Positions 9,535 through 18,257 of a stretch of 64,000 nucleotides of DNA are shown here, one piece after another (the stretch's first letter is position 1; the number at the start of each line of letters is the position of its first letter). This stretch comes from CAZVEE01 sp964625525. GTDB taxonomy: Bacteria; Pseudomonadota; Alphaproteobacteria; JAJFIK01. The position numbers were made by a program, and so were the translations under genes. The DNA lies in NCBI GenBank assembly GCA_964625525.1, contig CAZVEE010000007.1:1-64000 (forward strand), read 5' to 3'. The notes under the pieces were generated by a model. The model made no database searches and was not told the origin of the DNA. It saw nothing but the letters and a program-made list of their open reading frames with translations.

Positions 9535-10179
9535 GGGAATCCCTGAAAGTAAAGTCTCAGACCTGTGTTCGCAGCGCCGTCGGCAAGCGGCGCTTCCCCT
9601 TCCGCGCCCCGGATACAGATCTCCCGCGAACGGATGATCGTCTCCGGGCGTCATGGCCGCCGCACCGTGTCTCAGGTCACCCGCCTCAAGATCTCTCGTG
9701 AGGCGATGGGATCCCCCTGACCGCTTGAGCGCGCAAGCCATACGCGGCAATTCCGGCTTCGGCGTTTCCGCCACTGGGCCCGGCTGGTGACATCGCCGAT
9801 ATCACTTTGCCAACCCCCGTCCTGTGCATGCCACTGCCCAGGGTCCACCTGTTCTGCGCCGCAGGCGAAAGGATCAAGCCCAACCGGCGCTTCGTTCCTA
9901 TCGCCCCCTATGTTCGACACAAAATGGGACGGCGTCTCAACCACTCTTTTGCCCGAGGCGGGCACTTTCGGCCAGGAAAACCCGCCTTCAAAATGGGTAA
10001 CCCGCCTGCCAAGGCCCTGAAATCACGCTGAACTCGCCCTCCTGTCGTAGGCGCGAGTCGCAGATTCCCTCGTCCAACAGACTGGCTTCATCACGGCATG
10101 ACCCGTGATGTCACCAGAATGAGACAATAGCGTGACTAGCCGTGTTTGACTGCCACTGCCCTTGTGACGGTGATCACGT
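9535..10179. other. 645-base intergenic region between tolC and popZ
   Basis: I see no convincing gene. Reading frames of up to 97 codons occur on both strands but lack ribosome sites and family features. It holds a 7-bp-arm hairpin (10090-10109) without a T-tract, a close GAGTC/GATTC pair near 10055-10070 (possible CcrM methylation sites) and two copies of AACCCGCCT near 9980-10015. It presumably contains the popZ promoter, which I cannot place. Confidence 0.4.
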
Positions 10180-11769
10180 CTAGCGGGATCCCAACCCTAT
10201 CCAGCGACCCTTGACATCATCATAATGCTCTTCGGGGTCGTAATACTGGGTCGGCAGGCTGAGGTCTTCGGCGGTCAAATCGCCAGTCGCCGAAAGCAAT
10301 TGGAACGCTGCGACATATTCGTCCCGTTCCGCGCGCACCAATGTCACACGCGAATCCAGCAGTTCCTGTTCCGCATCAAGCACGTCGAGTGTTGTACGCG
10401 AGCCCACTTGCGCTTCCTGCTGAACCCCTTCGAACGCGATTTCGTTCGCGCGAACCTGCTCGCGGCTGGACTCGATCGTCGCGCTGGCGGAGCGCAGGCC
10501 CTCCCAAGCAATCGCCACGGACTCGATCACCTGCCGTTCTGCTTCGGCGATCTGCAGCCGATCTTCGCTGTTCAGCTGCTTAGCCTGGCGGACCTGAGAG
10601 TAGACCGCACCGGCTTGATAGAGCGGCACATTCACCGTGGCCACGAAAGACGTGGTCTGAGAGTCCCGGTCGCCGGTGAAAATGTCCGCGCCGCCTTCAC
10701 TCGTCGTGTCAGACTCCGAATAGCGGCCCTGCACGTTTACGGTCGGCAACAGGGCACCTGACGCCACGCCAACGCCCTGGCGCGACGCCTCTTCGGCCCG
10801 GCGCGCCGCCTTAAGCTGCGGGTTTCGGCTCAGGGCGTTCTCGCGCGCCTCGCTCTCCGCCTGCGGCAGCGACGGCAGCGGCGGCGGCGCCTGCAAATTG
10901 CCCGGCACCGTCCCGATCACGCGCTCAAAGGCCGAGCGGCTGGCGATCAACTGCGCCTCGGACGCAATCAGGTTCGACTGGGCACCGGAAAGGCGCGCTT
11001 CTGCCTGGGCCACGTCCGTGCGGGTGATCTCGCCCACCCGGAACCGGTCGCGAGAGGCTTCGAGTTGGCGGGTCAGCACCTGGACGTTGTTCTGGCTCAG
11101 CCGCAGCACCGCTTCGTCGCGCAACACGTCCATATAGGCGGTGACGGCTGACAACAGCACATCCTGCTCGGTCGCGCGCAGCTGGGCCCGGCCGGCGCGC
11201 ACATTGGCTTTGGCTTGGCGCACTTCCCGCAGCGTCCGCAGCCCCCGGAACACGGTCTGGGTCGCGGTGATGGATAGGTCTGTCGTTTTGGCGGTCTCGT
11301 CCGTGGGCGTCTCGAACGTGCCACCCGGCGAGCCCGGCGTAATCAAAAAGCTGTCGGTGAAGTCACCGTCATTGTTGAAGTCCACGCCGGTGGTGACTTC
11401 GTTCAGCGTCGTGTCGGCGGTGGGCGATTGCGACACCGTCCGATTACCGGTCGTATCGGCCCAGGTGTAGCTGGCGCTGGCGGTCACGGTGGGGCGCCAG
11501 CCGGAATTAGCCTGCGCCACGGTTTCGTCGGTCGCGCGCAGCCGCGCCCGCTCCGCCAGTAAGGTCGGGTTCGAGTTATAGGCGGCGATCAGCGCATCCT
11601 GCAGGCTGGTGACCGACCCGGTCGGGGCTTCTTGCGCGATCGCGGGACTTGCGCTCATCAGCGCGGCGGCAGACACCGCCAAGCCGGCACCCGGCAGCAC
11701 CAGTGCCGCCGCTAGGGTGAGGACCGGAGCCGCCGTCAGGCGACGCGAAAACCAAGGTGCAAAGGGCAT
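10180..11769 (-). CDS. tolC: TolC-family outer-membrane efflux/secretion channel
   Basis: A 529-residue exported protein. The long signal peptide ends SPAIAQ (about residue 46). Two homologous outer-membrane-efflux-protein repeats follow, with alpha-hairpins rich in A, R, E and Q; the second contains the GSRTTLDVLDAEQELL motif characteristic of TolC. TolC trimers form the outer-membrane exit duct for type I secretion and RND/MFS pumps, so this may serve the RTX protein at 54.5 kb. The start at 11769 gives a clean signal peptide; a longer frame upstream has no signal character. The gene lies downstream of pcm on the same strand, the usual alphaproteobacterial order. Confidence 0.93.
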   Translation of the reverse strand: MPFAPWFSRRLTAAPVLTLAAALVLPGAGLAVSAAALMSASPAIAQEAPTGSVTSLQDALIAAYNSNPTLLAERARLRATDETVAQANSGWRPTVTASASYTWADTTGNRTVSQSPTADTTLNEVTTGVDFNNDGDFTDSFLITPGSPGGTFETPTDETAKTTDLSITATQTVFRGLRTLREVRQAKANVRAGRAQLRATEQDVLLSAVTAYMDVLRDEAVLRLSQNNVQVLTRQLEASRDRFRVGEITRTDVAQAEARLSGAQSNLIASEAQLIASRSAFERVIGTVPGNLQAPPPLPSLPQAESEARENALSRNPQLKAARRAEEASRQGVGVASGALLPTVNVQGRYSESDTTSEGGADIFTGDRDSQTTSFVATVNVPLYQAGAVYSQVRQAKQLNSEDRLQIAEAERQVIESVAIAWEGLRSASATIESSREQVRANEIAFEGVQQEAQVGSRTTLDVLDAEQELLDSRVTLVRAERDEYVAAFQLLSATGDLTAEDLSLPTQYYDPEEHYDDVKGRWIGLGSR

Positions 11770-12041
11770 CGTGCTCACATTCCCGTTCCAGGTTGCGGCC
11801 TGCTCCGCCATAGGAACCAGCCTGGACCCGCGTCCCCGCCGCGGGCCGAAAGTCCGCCGAAAATCAAAGGGCGCGCCAGCAAGCCCGGTCCCCACAACCG
11901 CGATCCTGCCAACGGCCACCGCCCGTGCATATCCTAACGCGTGTTTGTTGATTTTTTACACGCCGCTCGATCCTTTTACCCTCGTTTCGGGATACCGGGT
12001 CCGGCAAGGGTTGTACAGTCTCACGCGATAGACAACAGGGG

Positions 12042-12701
12042 TTAAAAGACGAATTCCTTGGCGCGTTTGAACCCCGGCAAAATATCGGGCGTCGCGTCGA
12101 AGACGATGCGCTCACTGACCGCCTCACCCACACGCACATAGACATAGGCCCGGCCCAGGCGCTCCGCCTCGTCCGTGACAATCACGCCGAGCCGGCCGCC
12201 TTCCGCCAATTGCTCAAACCACGCCTTCGGTACGAATTCGACGCCACCATTGACCAGAATAACGTCATACGGGCCTTGTTGCGGGAACCCGGCATGCAGG
12301 TCACCAGGCACCACAGCGGCATTGTGAATTTTCAAATCCTGAAGGGTCTGGTTGGCCAGATCGGCGAGGGCTTCATCGCTCTCCAGCCCCACCACCGCGT
12401 CACACATGGACGCCAAGACGGCCGTCGAATAGCCCGTGGCACACGCAATATCGAGCGCCAAATCCCCCTGGCGCACGTCGAGCGCCTGCACGAGCTTTGA
12501 GAAGCTGCGCGGGTCGAGCAGCGTCCGCCCTTCTGCGACCGGCACCGGCTCGCCCATATAAGCCAGTGTGCGCTTGCCTTTGGGCACGAACGCCTCGCGG
12601 GGCAGTGTGCCCATGGCGTACTGGATCCGGAGATCCGTGACGTCATTGGTGCGCACCTGGCCTTCAACCATGGCCGCGCGGGCCTCGGCGAAATTAATCA
12701 T
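12042..12701 (-). CDS. pcm: Protein-L-isoaspartate O-methyltransferase family protein
   Basis: A 219-residue methyltransferase of the Pcm family, which repairs isoaspartyl residues in damaged proteins using SAM. The N-terminus NFAEARAAMVEGQVRTNDVTD and the LLDPRSFSKLVQAL segment are typical of the alphaproteobacterial branch found upstream of tolC. SAM motif I reads DIACATGYSTAVLA, which differs from the EIGTGSGY of classical Pcm. The true substrate of this branch is therefore less certain than the fold. The start at 12701 follows GGGAG. It is read leftward towards tolC with a 272-base gap. Confidence 0.82.
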   Translation of the reverse strand: MINFAEARAAMVEGQVRTNDVTDLRIQYAMGTLPREAFVPKGKRTLAYMGEPVPVAEGRTLLDPRSFSKLVQALDVRQGDLALDIACATGYSTAVLASMCDAVVGLESDEALADLANQTLQDLKIHNAAVVPGDLHAGFPQQGPYDVILVNGGVEFVPKAWFEQLAEGGRLGVIVTDEAERLGRAYVYVRVGEAVSERIVFDATPDILPGFKRAKEFVF

Positions 12702-12941
12702 GGCAGGCTCCCGACTCCCCTCGTCTCTTCGCCGCGCGCACGGCTCCTCCACCGCGCCGCAGCATTCGCTGTATAGTCGCGTGCCCGCGAATTGACAAAC
12801 CTTCAACGGCTCCGCGTGGCGATTTTATTGTGGAGCGCGCGACGCTCTGCTATGTGACTGGACTTTCCCGGCGGTGCTCATGCCGATCCGTCCTCGCCCG
12901 AGGACGCGTGACGGGACAGACTAACGCCCCCAGAGGCGCCC

Positions 12942-13015
12942 GGCGACGTGGCGGAGTGGCTACGCAGCGGATTGCAAATCCGTGTACACCGGTTCGATTC
13001 CGGTCGTCGCCTCCA
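12942..13015 (+). tRNA. tRNA-Cys (GCA)
   Basis: A complete cloverleaf. The acceptor GGCGACG pairs with CGTCGCC, the T-loop is GGTTCGATTCC, and the anticodon GCA is at 12974-12976. The CCA end is encoded at 13013-13015. Confidence 0.96.
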
Positions 13016-13228
13016 AGTCTTCTGCTGCTCTTTTGCTGCTGAACACCCTGAAGGGCTGGCGCGCACGGCGCGCCGCTGCGGGGGGCTTATCCGGAAAGCT
13101 GATCCCTGGCGCGCGCAGTGGGATAAGGCGTCCGCAGCGGGAAAGGGTGCCCGCGGCGGTGGAGGGCGTTTGGAGCGGCGTGGGGATGATCGCGCCATAG
13201 GGCTCAGGAGCGACACAGCGCCAGCGCG
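13016..13228. other. Intergenic region after tRNA-Cys
   Basis: No gene or RNA that I can support. It is GC-rich, with only overlapping antisense reading frames that lack ribosome sites. Confidence 0.4.
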
Positions 13229-13243
13229 TTAACCTCTGCTTAA
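13229..13243 (+). promoter_or_regulatory. Exact CtrA box (TTAA-N7-TTAA)
   Basis: TTAACCTCTGCTTAA matches the full CtrA consensus TTAA-N7-TTAA. It stands about 25-40 bases before the hairpin-terminator unit described next, the usual position for a CtrA site overlapping the -35 region. I cannot see a convincing -10 element. Confidence 0.6.
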
Positions 13244-13267
13244 GCTTTCGAGCGCACTCTCCTGCTT

Positions 13268-13334
13268 GTCTTCCCTTGAAGACACCCCACCATTTACCCA
13301 ACACCTTAGGGCCGCGTTTCGCGGCCCTTTTTTT
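13268..13334 (+). ncRNA. Candidate CtrA-controlled small RNA
   Basis: Three elements in a row look like a compact trans-acting sRNA. The first is a perfect 6-bp hairpin with a CCTT loop (13268-13283). Next is an unpaired C-rich stretch containing ACCCCACC and ACCCAACACC (13284-13307), complementary in character to Shine-Dalgarno sequences. Last is a strong intrinsic terminator. An exact CtrA box lies just upstream. It could instead be only the 3' end of the tRNA-Cys transcript, which begins about 330 bases earlier. Confidence 0.45.
13309..13334 (+). terminator. Rho-independent terminator
   Basis: GGGCCGC (13309-13315) and GCGGCCC (13321-13327) form a 7-bp stem with a 5-base loop, followed by seven T residues (13328-13334). 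It ends rightward transcription from tRNA-Cys and/or the candidate sRNA. Confidence 0.93.
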
Positions 13335-13481
13335 ATGGACTTGCCCCTGCAGGCTTCATGCCGCTCGTCCGCGCCCTAGGACGGTCTAAAATCCCCCAAG
13401 AAGGGGTTGGCATCGCCCGAACACCTCTGCTATAGACCCATCCCTAACATGGCCTTGACGCATTGATGTCTGGGCCTCTGG

Positions 13482-13557
13482 TCCCCGGTAGCTCAGTTGG
13501 TAGAGCAAGCGGCTGTTAACCGCTCGGTCGCTGGTTCGAGTCCGGCCCGGGGAGCCA
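13482..13557 (+). tRNA. tRNA-Asn (GTT)
   Basis: A complete cloverleaf. The acceptor TCCCCGG pairs with CCGGGGA, the D-arm contains AGCTCAGTTGGTAGAGC, and the anticodon GTT is at 13515-13517. CCA is encoded at 13555-13557. Confidence 0.96.
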
Positions 13558-13571
13558 CCTTTCCCGCATAG

Positions 13572-13616
13572 TATTCTGGTCCGGGTATTCTGGTCCCGCG
13601 TATTCCGGTTCCGCAC
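13572..13616. repeat. Three imperfect 15-bp tandem repeats
   Basis: Copies at 13572-13585, 13586-13600 and 13601-13615 share the pattern TATTCTGGTCCCGCG with one or two changes each. They start 15 bases after tRNA-Asn. No integrase or attachment-site duplication is visible. Confidence 0.7.
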
Positions 13617-13637
13617 AGGCTTGCGACGTCTGATCTG

Positions 13638-13655
13638 GCCGATCCATGGATCGGC
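13638..13655. repeat. Perfect 18-bp palindrome
   Basis: GCCGATCCATGGATCGGC is a perfect palindrome without a loop, 15 bases beyond the stop of the leftward DUF1330-like gene. It may act as a weak end structure or a protein site; there is no T-tract. Confidence 0.5.
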
Positions 13656-13670
13656 GCGGTGGTGCGTCCC

Positions 13671-14300
13671 TTACCCGCGCCGCACCAGCAGCATGTCAAG
13701 CAGCCCGGCTAGAGCACCCAATGCCAGCCCCAGGATCAGCCGCAAGTCGCTGAGGAACAGCTGCGGCACCACGGGAAAGGCAATGGTCTTTTCCAACGCT
13801 GCCATCTTGTATTCGTGACGATCAGCGAAAATGGGATTGGAGATCACCTCCCACAGGTCCCGCCGGCTGCGATAGCGCATCAGCGCAGCGGTATCCCAGG
13901 TCTCCGCCCCCTCAATGCCCACCAGATCCAGGCTGTCGGACACCACTGGTCCCACAAAGACCGGATGGCACGCCCGGCGCAACAGGCCCGCATACATGTA
14001 TTCCATGTAGTGCCCCAACAGATCTTGCGCCGTGGCGTCAGGCCCGGTGGCCGGCAGCACCGCCGGTTCATCAGCAAAATCAAGCAGATTGACCATCACA
14101 AAAGACCCGCCGTCATCCCCGCCCAAAAAGTCCTGCAGCCGGCTGATCATGAGCGGATCGGCACCGTTCGCCTCTGCTTCGGTGATGATGGCGTCCACCT
14201 CGGCGCGCGTGAACGGGCTTGAGAGCGGCGTGTACCAAAGCCAAAACGCCCCATAGAGCACCAGGAGCGGACCCCAGATCCAAAGTCGGGTTGACGCCAT
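13671..14300 (-). CDS. Membrane-anchored DUF1330-like (dimeric alpha-beta barrel) protein
   Basis: A 209-residue protein of unknown function. One N-terminal transmembrane helix (about residues 4-23) and a hydrophobic C-terminal segment (about 186-205) flank a soluble domain. The patterns FVMVNLLDF (about 67-75), HPVFVGPV, and ALMRYRSRRDLWEVISNPIFADRHEYKMAALE match the DUF1330/NIPSNAP-like ferredoxin fold. The known fold is a small homodimer; here it is tethered to the membrane at both ends, which is unusual. The start at 14300 follows GGGAGA. It is divergent from the sulfatase, with about 115 bases between them, so co-regulation is possible. Confidence 0.6.
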   Translation of the reverse strand: MASTRLWIWGPLLVLYGAFWLWYTPLSSPFTRAEVDAIITEAEANGADPLMISRLQDFLGGDDGGSFVMVNLLDFADEPAVLPATGPDATAQDLLGHYMEYMYAGLLRRACHPVFVGPVVSDSLDLVGIEGAETWDTAALMRYRSRRDLWEVISNPIFADRHEYKMAALEKTIAFPVVPQLFLSDLRLILGLALGALAGLLDMLLVRRG

Positions 14301-14414
14301 TGCTGTCTCTCCCTGCGATTTCAAGCGTGCCATGTCTCATTACCGGACATATGACAATGGTTCTGTCGTAAGATAGCAAGGCAAGAAACACCCACTGACT
14401 GGAGGGAGGCGCCC

Positions 14415-16103
14415 ATGCTTCGGAGAATTCTCATCAGCTTGGCGCTGGTGATCCTGGCGGCAGGAGCCGCGTTTTGGATCTATCGCGTCGACATTCTGCT
14501 GTATGTCATATCCATCACAGGGCGGATGGAGGTGGCCGAGACGAGACCGGTGGAGTGGCTGGAAGGCCCGGCCCGGCCCACGCAGCCGGCGGCGCAGCGC
14601 CCGCCAAACATCGTATTCATCCTGGCCGATGATCTGGGCATCAATGATATTTCGACCTTTGGTGGCGGGCTGGCCGGTGGGACAGTGCCAACGCCGAATA
14701 TTGATCGCCTCGCCGCCTCAGGCGCGGTGTTTACACAGGCCTATTCCGGCACGGGCACGTGCGCGCCGTCGCGCGCCATGCTGATGACCGGGCGCTACCC
14801 CACTCGCACGGGCTTTGAATTCACGCCCACCCCAGACGGCATGAGCCGCGCCCTTGCCATGGTCGCTCGTGACATCCGGGAGCCAGACGACCCGCTTCCG
14901 CCCGTATCAGTCAATCCGAATGCTGAAGACCCCCCCGTGTCTTTTGCGGATCAGGGGTTGCCAGGCGAGGAAGTCACGGTGGCGGAAGTTCTTGGCGAAG
15001 CCGGCTACCACACGGTTCACATCGGCAAATGGCATTTGGGGCGAGCCGAACCGTTCCGGGCCGTCTCGCAAGGCTTTGATGAAAGCCTTCTCATGGCAAG
15101 CGGCCTGTATCTGCCCGAAGACGACCCGAACGTTGTTAACGCCAAGCTGCCGTTCGACCCGATCGACGCCTTTTTGTGGGCAAGCATGCAATTCGCGGCC
15201 GATTATGACCGCGTCGGTGATGGGTATGCGGAAGATCTGTTCGAGCCCGGAGGCTATATCACCGACTACTGGACGGACGAGGCTCTGCGGGTCATCGAAA
15301 CGAACCGGCACCGTCCCTTCTTCCTCTACCTTGCCCATTGGGGCCCGCACACGCCGCTGCAGGCAACGCGGGAAGATTACGAGGCCGTCGGCGCCATTGA
15401 ACCTCAGCGTGCCCGTGTCTATGCCGCCATGGTGCGGGCCGTGGATCGCAGTGTTGGGCGCGTTTTGGACAAGCTGGAAGCAGAAGGCTTGTCGGATAAC
15501 ACCATCGTGGTGTTTTCGTCGGACAATGGCGGTGCGGGCTATGTGGGCTTGCCTGACATCAACGCTCCCTATCGCGGCTGGAAGATCACCTTGTTCGAGG
15601 GTGGTATCCGTGTGCCGATGTTTGTGCGCTGGCCTGCGCGCATCGCGCCGGGGACCCGCGTGGACACCCCTGTCGCCCATATCGATGTTATGCCCACTTT
15701 GGCGGCGGCGGGTGGCGCGCCCCTGCCCGACGGTGTGACCATTGACGGGCGGAACATGCTGCCGGCCGCAACCGGTCAGGGCACCATCGAGCGGCCCAAT
15801 GACGCCTTGTTCTGGTCAAGCGGCTACTATCGCGTCGTGCGAGCGGGCGACTGGAAACTGCAGGTGAATGAGCGCCAAGGTGAGACTTGGCTGTTCGATC
15901 TGGCGCAGGACCCGACCGAGCAAGTCAATCTGTCTACGGAGCGGCCCGATAAGCGGGTCGAGCTGCAGGCTCTGCTCGACGCCCATTACGCCGATGCGCG
16001 TGCGCCGCTCTATAGCTACACACTCGAAAGTCCGATTCGGATCGACAAGACCAACGCCGATCCGGTCTCGGCCGACGATGACTATGTGCTCTGGCCCAAC
16101 TGA
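14415..16103 (+). CDS. Membrane-anchored arylsulfatase-like sulfatase
   Basis: A 562-residue member of the type I (formylglycine) sulfatase family. An N-terminal membrane anchor (about residues 4-35) places the enzyme in the periplasm. Metal ligands Asp72-Asp73 lie in FILADDLG. The maturation motif CAPSR has Cys116, which the formylglycine-generating enzyme would oxidise, and MLMTGRYPTR follows as in arylsulfatases. Later landmarks are HIGKWHLG and SSDNGG. The substrate is unknown; a sulfated polysaccharide or lipid would fit a marine bacterium. No modifying enzyme is in the window. The start at 14415 follows GGAGGGAG. Confidence 0.9.
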   Translation: MLRRILISLALVILAAGAAFWIYRVDILLYVISITGRMEVAETRPVEWLEGPARPTQPAAQRPPNIVFILADDLGINDISTFGGGLAGGTVPTPNIDRLAASGAVFTQAYSGTGTCAPSRAMLMTGRYPTRTGFEFTPTPDGMSRALAMVARDIREPDDPLPPVSVNPNAEDPPVSFADQGLPGEEVTVAEVLGEAGYHTVHIGKWHLGRAEPFRAVSQGFDESLLMASGLYLPEDDPNVVNAKLPFDPIDAFLWASMQFAADYDRVGDGYAEDLFEPGGYITDYWTDEALRVIETNRHRPFFLYLAHWGPHTPLQATREDYEAVGAIEPQRARVYAAMVRAVDRSVGRVLDKLEAEGLSDNTIVVFSSDNGGAGYVGLPDINAPYRGWKITLFEGGIRVPMFVRWPARIAPGTRVDTPVAHIDVMPTLAAAGGAPLPDGVTIDGRNMLPAATGQGTIERPNDALFWSSGYYRVVRAGDWKLQVNERQGETWLFDLAQDPTEQVNLSTERPDKRVELQALLDAHYADARAPLYSYTLESPIRIDKTNADPVSADDDYVLWPN

Positions 16104-16110
16104 GCACGTC

Positions 16111-16148
16111 AAAAACGGGCCTGCTCGGCCAATGGCCGGGCAGGCCCG
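16111..16148 (-). terminator. Terminator after the PPC-repeat protein gene
   Basis: A long near-perfect hairpin (16116-16130 with 16134-16148, loop AAT, one mismatch). On the minus strand it is followed by five T residues (opposite 16111-16115). It lies between two convergent genes and can also stop the sulfatase transcript, though without a T-tract on that side. Confidence 0.85.
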
Positions 16149-16154
16149 CCGATG

Positions 16155-18257
16155 TTACTGCTGGGTCAGCGTCAGGATAAAGCGTCCTTCGCTGCCGATA
16201 TTGCGCACGATGATCTCCACGGGCTGGTCCGCCTGCGCCCGGAAACTCAGGCGTGACCCCAGGCCATCACCGCCGTCGTCATCGCTCAGGCCAAGGGCCG
16301 GGATATCGAGCAGCGTGTCGGACCCCTGAAGGGCCGACGTCTCGATGACATAGGTGCCGTCCGCAGGCGGCGTGAAGGTGAGGCTGTGGCTTGCCTGCGG
16401 CACGAACCCGTCCATCAGATAGCGCTGGCCGGCCATGAGCGTGACCGCCGGCGTCTCGCTCAGCACAATGGTCTGGTCGAGGCTCGCACCACTGCGCCGG
16501 ACCCGCAGGCCGAATTGTCCGGCATCGCCGATATTCTCAACAGCGACCTGCACCGCCTCGTCCGCCGTCAGGATCAGCTCCAGGCGTGACGCGAGCCCGT
16601 CTCCGCCATCATCATCCCACAGATTGGTCTGCGGCACGGTCAGCACCGTGTCCACCCCATTTTCCAGATCGAAGGTCTCGATCACATAGATGCCGGTTTC
16701 CCCCGCTTGAAGGGTCGCCACGGCGTCTCCGCCTTGCTCCAGCCGCACGCTATAGGCCGTGTCCAGGGCCAGAGCACTCACGCCCGGTCCTTCGCCAGCA
16801 CCGGCCGGCCGGATCGCGCCCATGGGCGCTTCGCGGACCGTCATTCTGTAATGGCCGCGCCCACCGATATTATCCACGATGAACTCGTAGGTTTCGCCAG
16901 CTTGTGTATTGAAGCGCAGGCGTGAGCCCAAGCCCTCGCCGCCATCGTCATCGCGCAAACCCGCCGAAGGCAACGACACGATGGTGTCCACTCCGCTGAG
17001 ATCAGAGGTCACCAATTCATAACGGCTGGTTTGCGGGGCTTGGAAACGCACCGTGGTGCTCGTTTCCGGCGTCACGCTGGCCACGAGATAGGCGGTGTCC
17101 GTCTGCACTTGCAACGGGTCCGTGCCCAACTCCTGGGCATTCACCAGCTCCGCATCCAGGTCCGTTTCCGGCGCGATGCGCAGGCCGAACCGGCCGCTGT
17201 CACCAATGTTGCGAACGGTCAAGGCATAGGTTTCGACGGGTTCCGCAATTACCGACAGGCGCGAGGCCAGGAATTCGTCTTCGCTGCCATCGTCATCTTG
17301 CAGGCCCAGCTCTGGCAGGGCGATCACGGAGTCCGCGCCGCCCTCCAGCTCGAAAGTTTCGATCACATAGAGGCCGCGCCGGGGCACCCGGAATGTGGCC
17401 TGAGTTTCAAGGCCGCGACCCAGCCGCACATCATAATCCGTGTCCACCCGCAGGCGTGAGACGGCATCACCATCCGTATCGAGAATCTCCGCCACATCGC
17501 CGCGCCACAGCCGCGCCGCGAAGCGCCCCTCTTCGCCGATATTGAACAGGCGCAGCTCCACCGGCCCGTTCCCTTTGGTCACAAACGACACGCGGGAGCG
17601 ACGCGACCCGTCCACATCGTCATTCTTGGTGCCCTGCTCAGGCACCACCAACAGCGTGTCGGGGCCCGCAAGCGCGAAAGTCTCGAAGATGTATTCGCCA
17701 GCGTCCGGCACGGTGATACCGAAGCTCACGACCTCGGCGGCGTCGATGCTGTCGACCAGCACTGTCTCATCCACCGCGATGGTGCCCAGTTGCGCGGGGC
17801 TGATCACCCGCACCTCGCCGTCAATGGGCTCAAGAGCGATCGTGAACGCGCCGCCACCGCCGATATTGCGCAGCACCACCGGCAGGGCCTCATCGGCGCT
17901 GAGCGCCAAATCGAGCCGCGACGCGAGGCCGGGGCCACTGTCGTCATCGCTGATGCTCAGGGACGGCACATCGATCACCGTGTCCACATCCGTACCGAGA
18001 TCGAAAGTACGCAATGTGTACAGTCCGCTTTGATCCACATCGAGGATCAGCGTCGTGTTGGCGCCGCCGTCGAGACGGATGGTGGACGGCGTCCCTGCGC
18101 TCAGCTCGGTCCCAGGCGTTTGCGCCTGGGCCCCGCCGGCGAGAATCGCGACAGCCAACGCGGTCCCGGCCGCGACCCGCGCCAGGCTGGACAAGCTGGT
18201 GGTCGTGCGGGTGCGATCGCGACGCCCCCGCGGCTGCATGGAAGTGGTTGTCGTCAT
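16155..18257 (-). CDS. Secreted protein of six tandem PPC-like beta-sandwich domains
   Basis: A 700-residue exported protein. A twin-arginine-poor basic N-terminus and a hydrophobic core end in GGAQAQ (about residue 46). The rest consists of six repeats of about 105-115 residues. Each repeat carries the same landmarks: Y-x-I/V-E-T-F/S-x-L, then G-x-DT-x-L-x-V/L-P, then an acidic DDDGGxGLxSRL, then NIGxxGxFxLxV. This pattern resembles the bacterial pre-peptidase C-terminal domain (PF04151). No protease or other catalytic domain is attached. A binding or surface-layer role is inference. The Asp-rich loops might hold calcium. The start at 18257 follows GAGGGGA. Confidence 0.75.
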   Translation of the reverse strand: MTTTTSMQPRGRRDRTRTTTSLSSLARVAAGTALAVAILAGGAQAQTPGTELSAGTPSTIRLDGGANTTLILDVDQSGLYTLRTFDLGTDVDTVIDVPSLSISDDDSGPGLASRLDLALSADEALPVVLRNIGGGGAFTIALEPIDGEVRVISPAQLGTIAVDETVLVDSIDAAEVVSFGITVPDAGEYIFETFALAGPDTLLVVPEQGTKNDDVDGSRRSRVSFVTKGNGPVELRLFNIGEEGRFAARLWRGDVAEILDTDGDAVSRLRVDTDYDVRLGRGLETQATFRVPRRGLYVIETFELEGGADSVIALPELGLQDDDGSEDEFLASRLSVIAEPVETYALTVRNIGDSGRFGLRIAPETDLDAELVNAQELGTDPLQVQTDTAYLVASVTPETSTTVRFQAPQTSRYELVTSDLSGVDTIVSLPSAGLRDDDGGEGLGSRLRFNTQAGETYEFIVDNIGGRGHYRMTVREAPMGAIRPAGAGEGPGVSALALDTAYSVRLEQGGDAVATLQAGETGIYVIETFDLENGVDTVLTVPQTNLWDDDGGDGLASRLELILTADEAVQVAVENIGDAGQFGLRVRRSGASLDQTIVLSETPAVTLMAGQRYLMDGFVPQASHSLTFTPPADGTYVIETSALQGSDTLLDIPALGLSDDDGGDGLGSRLSFRAQADQPVEIIVRNIGSEGRFILTLTQQ

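Noticed and set aside
9672..9965. Reading frames of up to 97 codons between tolC and popZ
   Set aside because: No ribosome site, no plausible composition and overlapping frames on both strands; typical GC-rich chance frames.
10055..10075. Paired GANTC sites as a GcrA/CcrM-controlled popZ promoter
   Set aside because: GANTC is short and frequent; the pair lies over 500 bases from popZ and no -10 could be placed.
10090..10109. Hairpin after tolC as a terminator
   Set aside because: Only 7-bp arms and no T-tract on the minus strand.
13482..13655. tRNA-Asn as the attachment site of an integrated element
   Set aside because: No integrase, no repeat of the tRNA 3' end and no change in gene character nearby.
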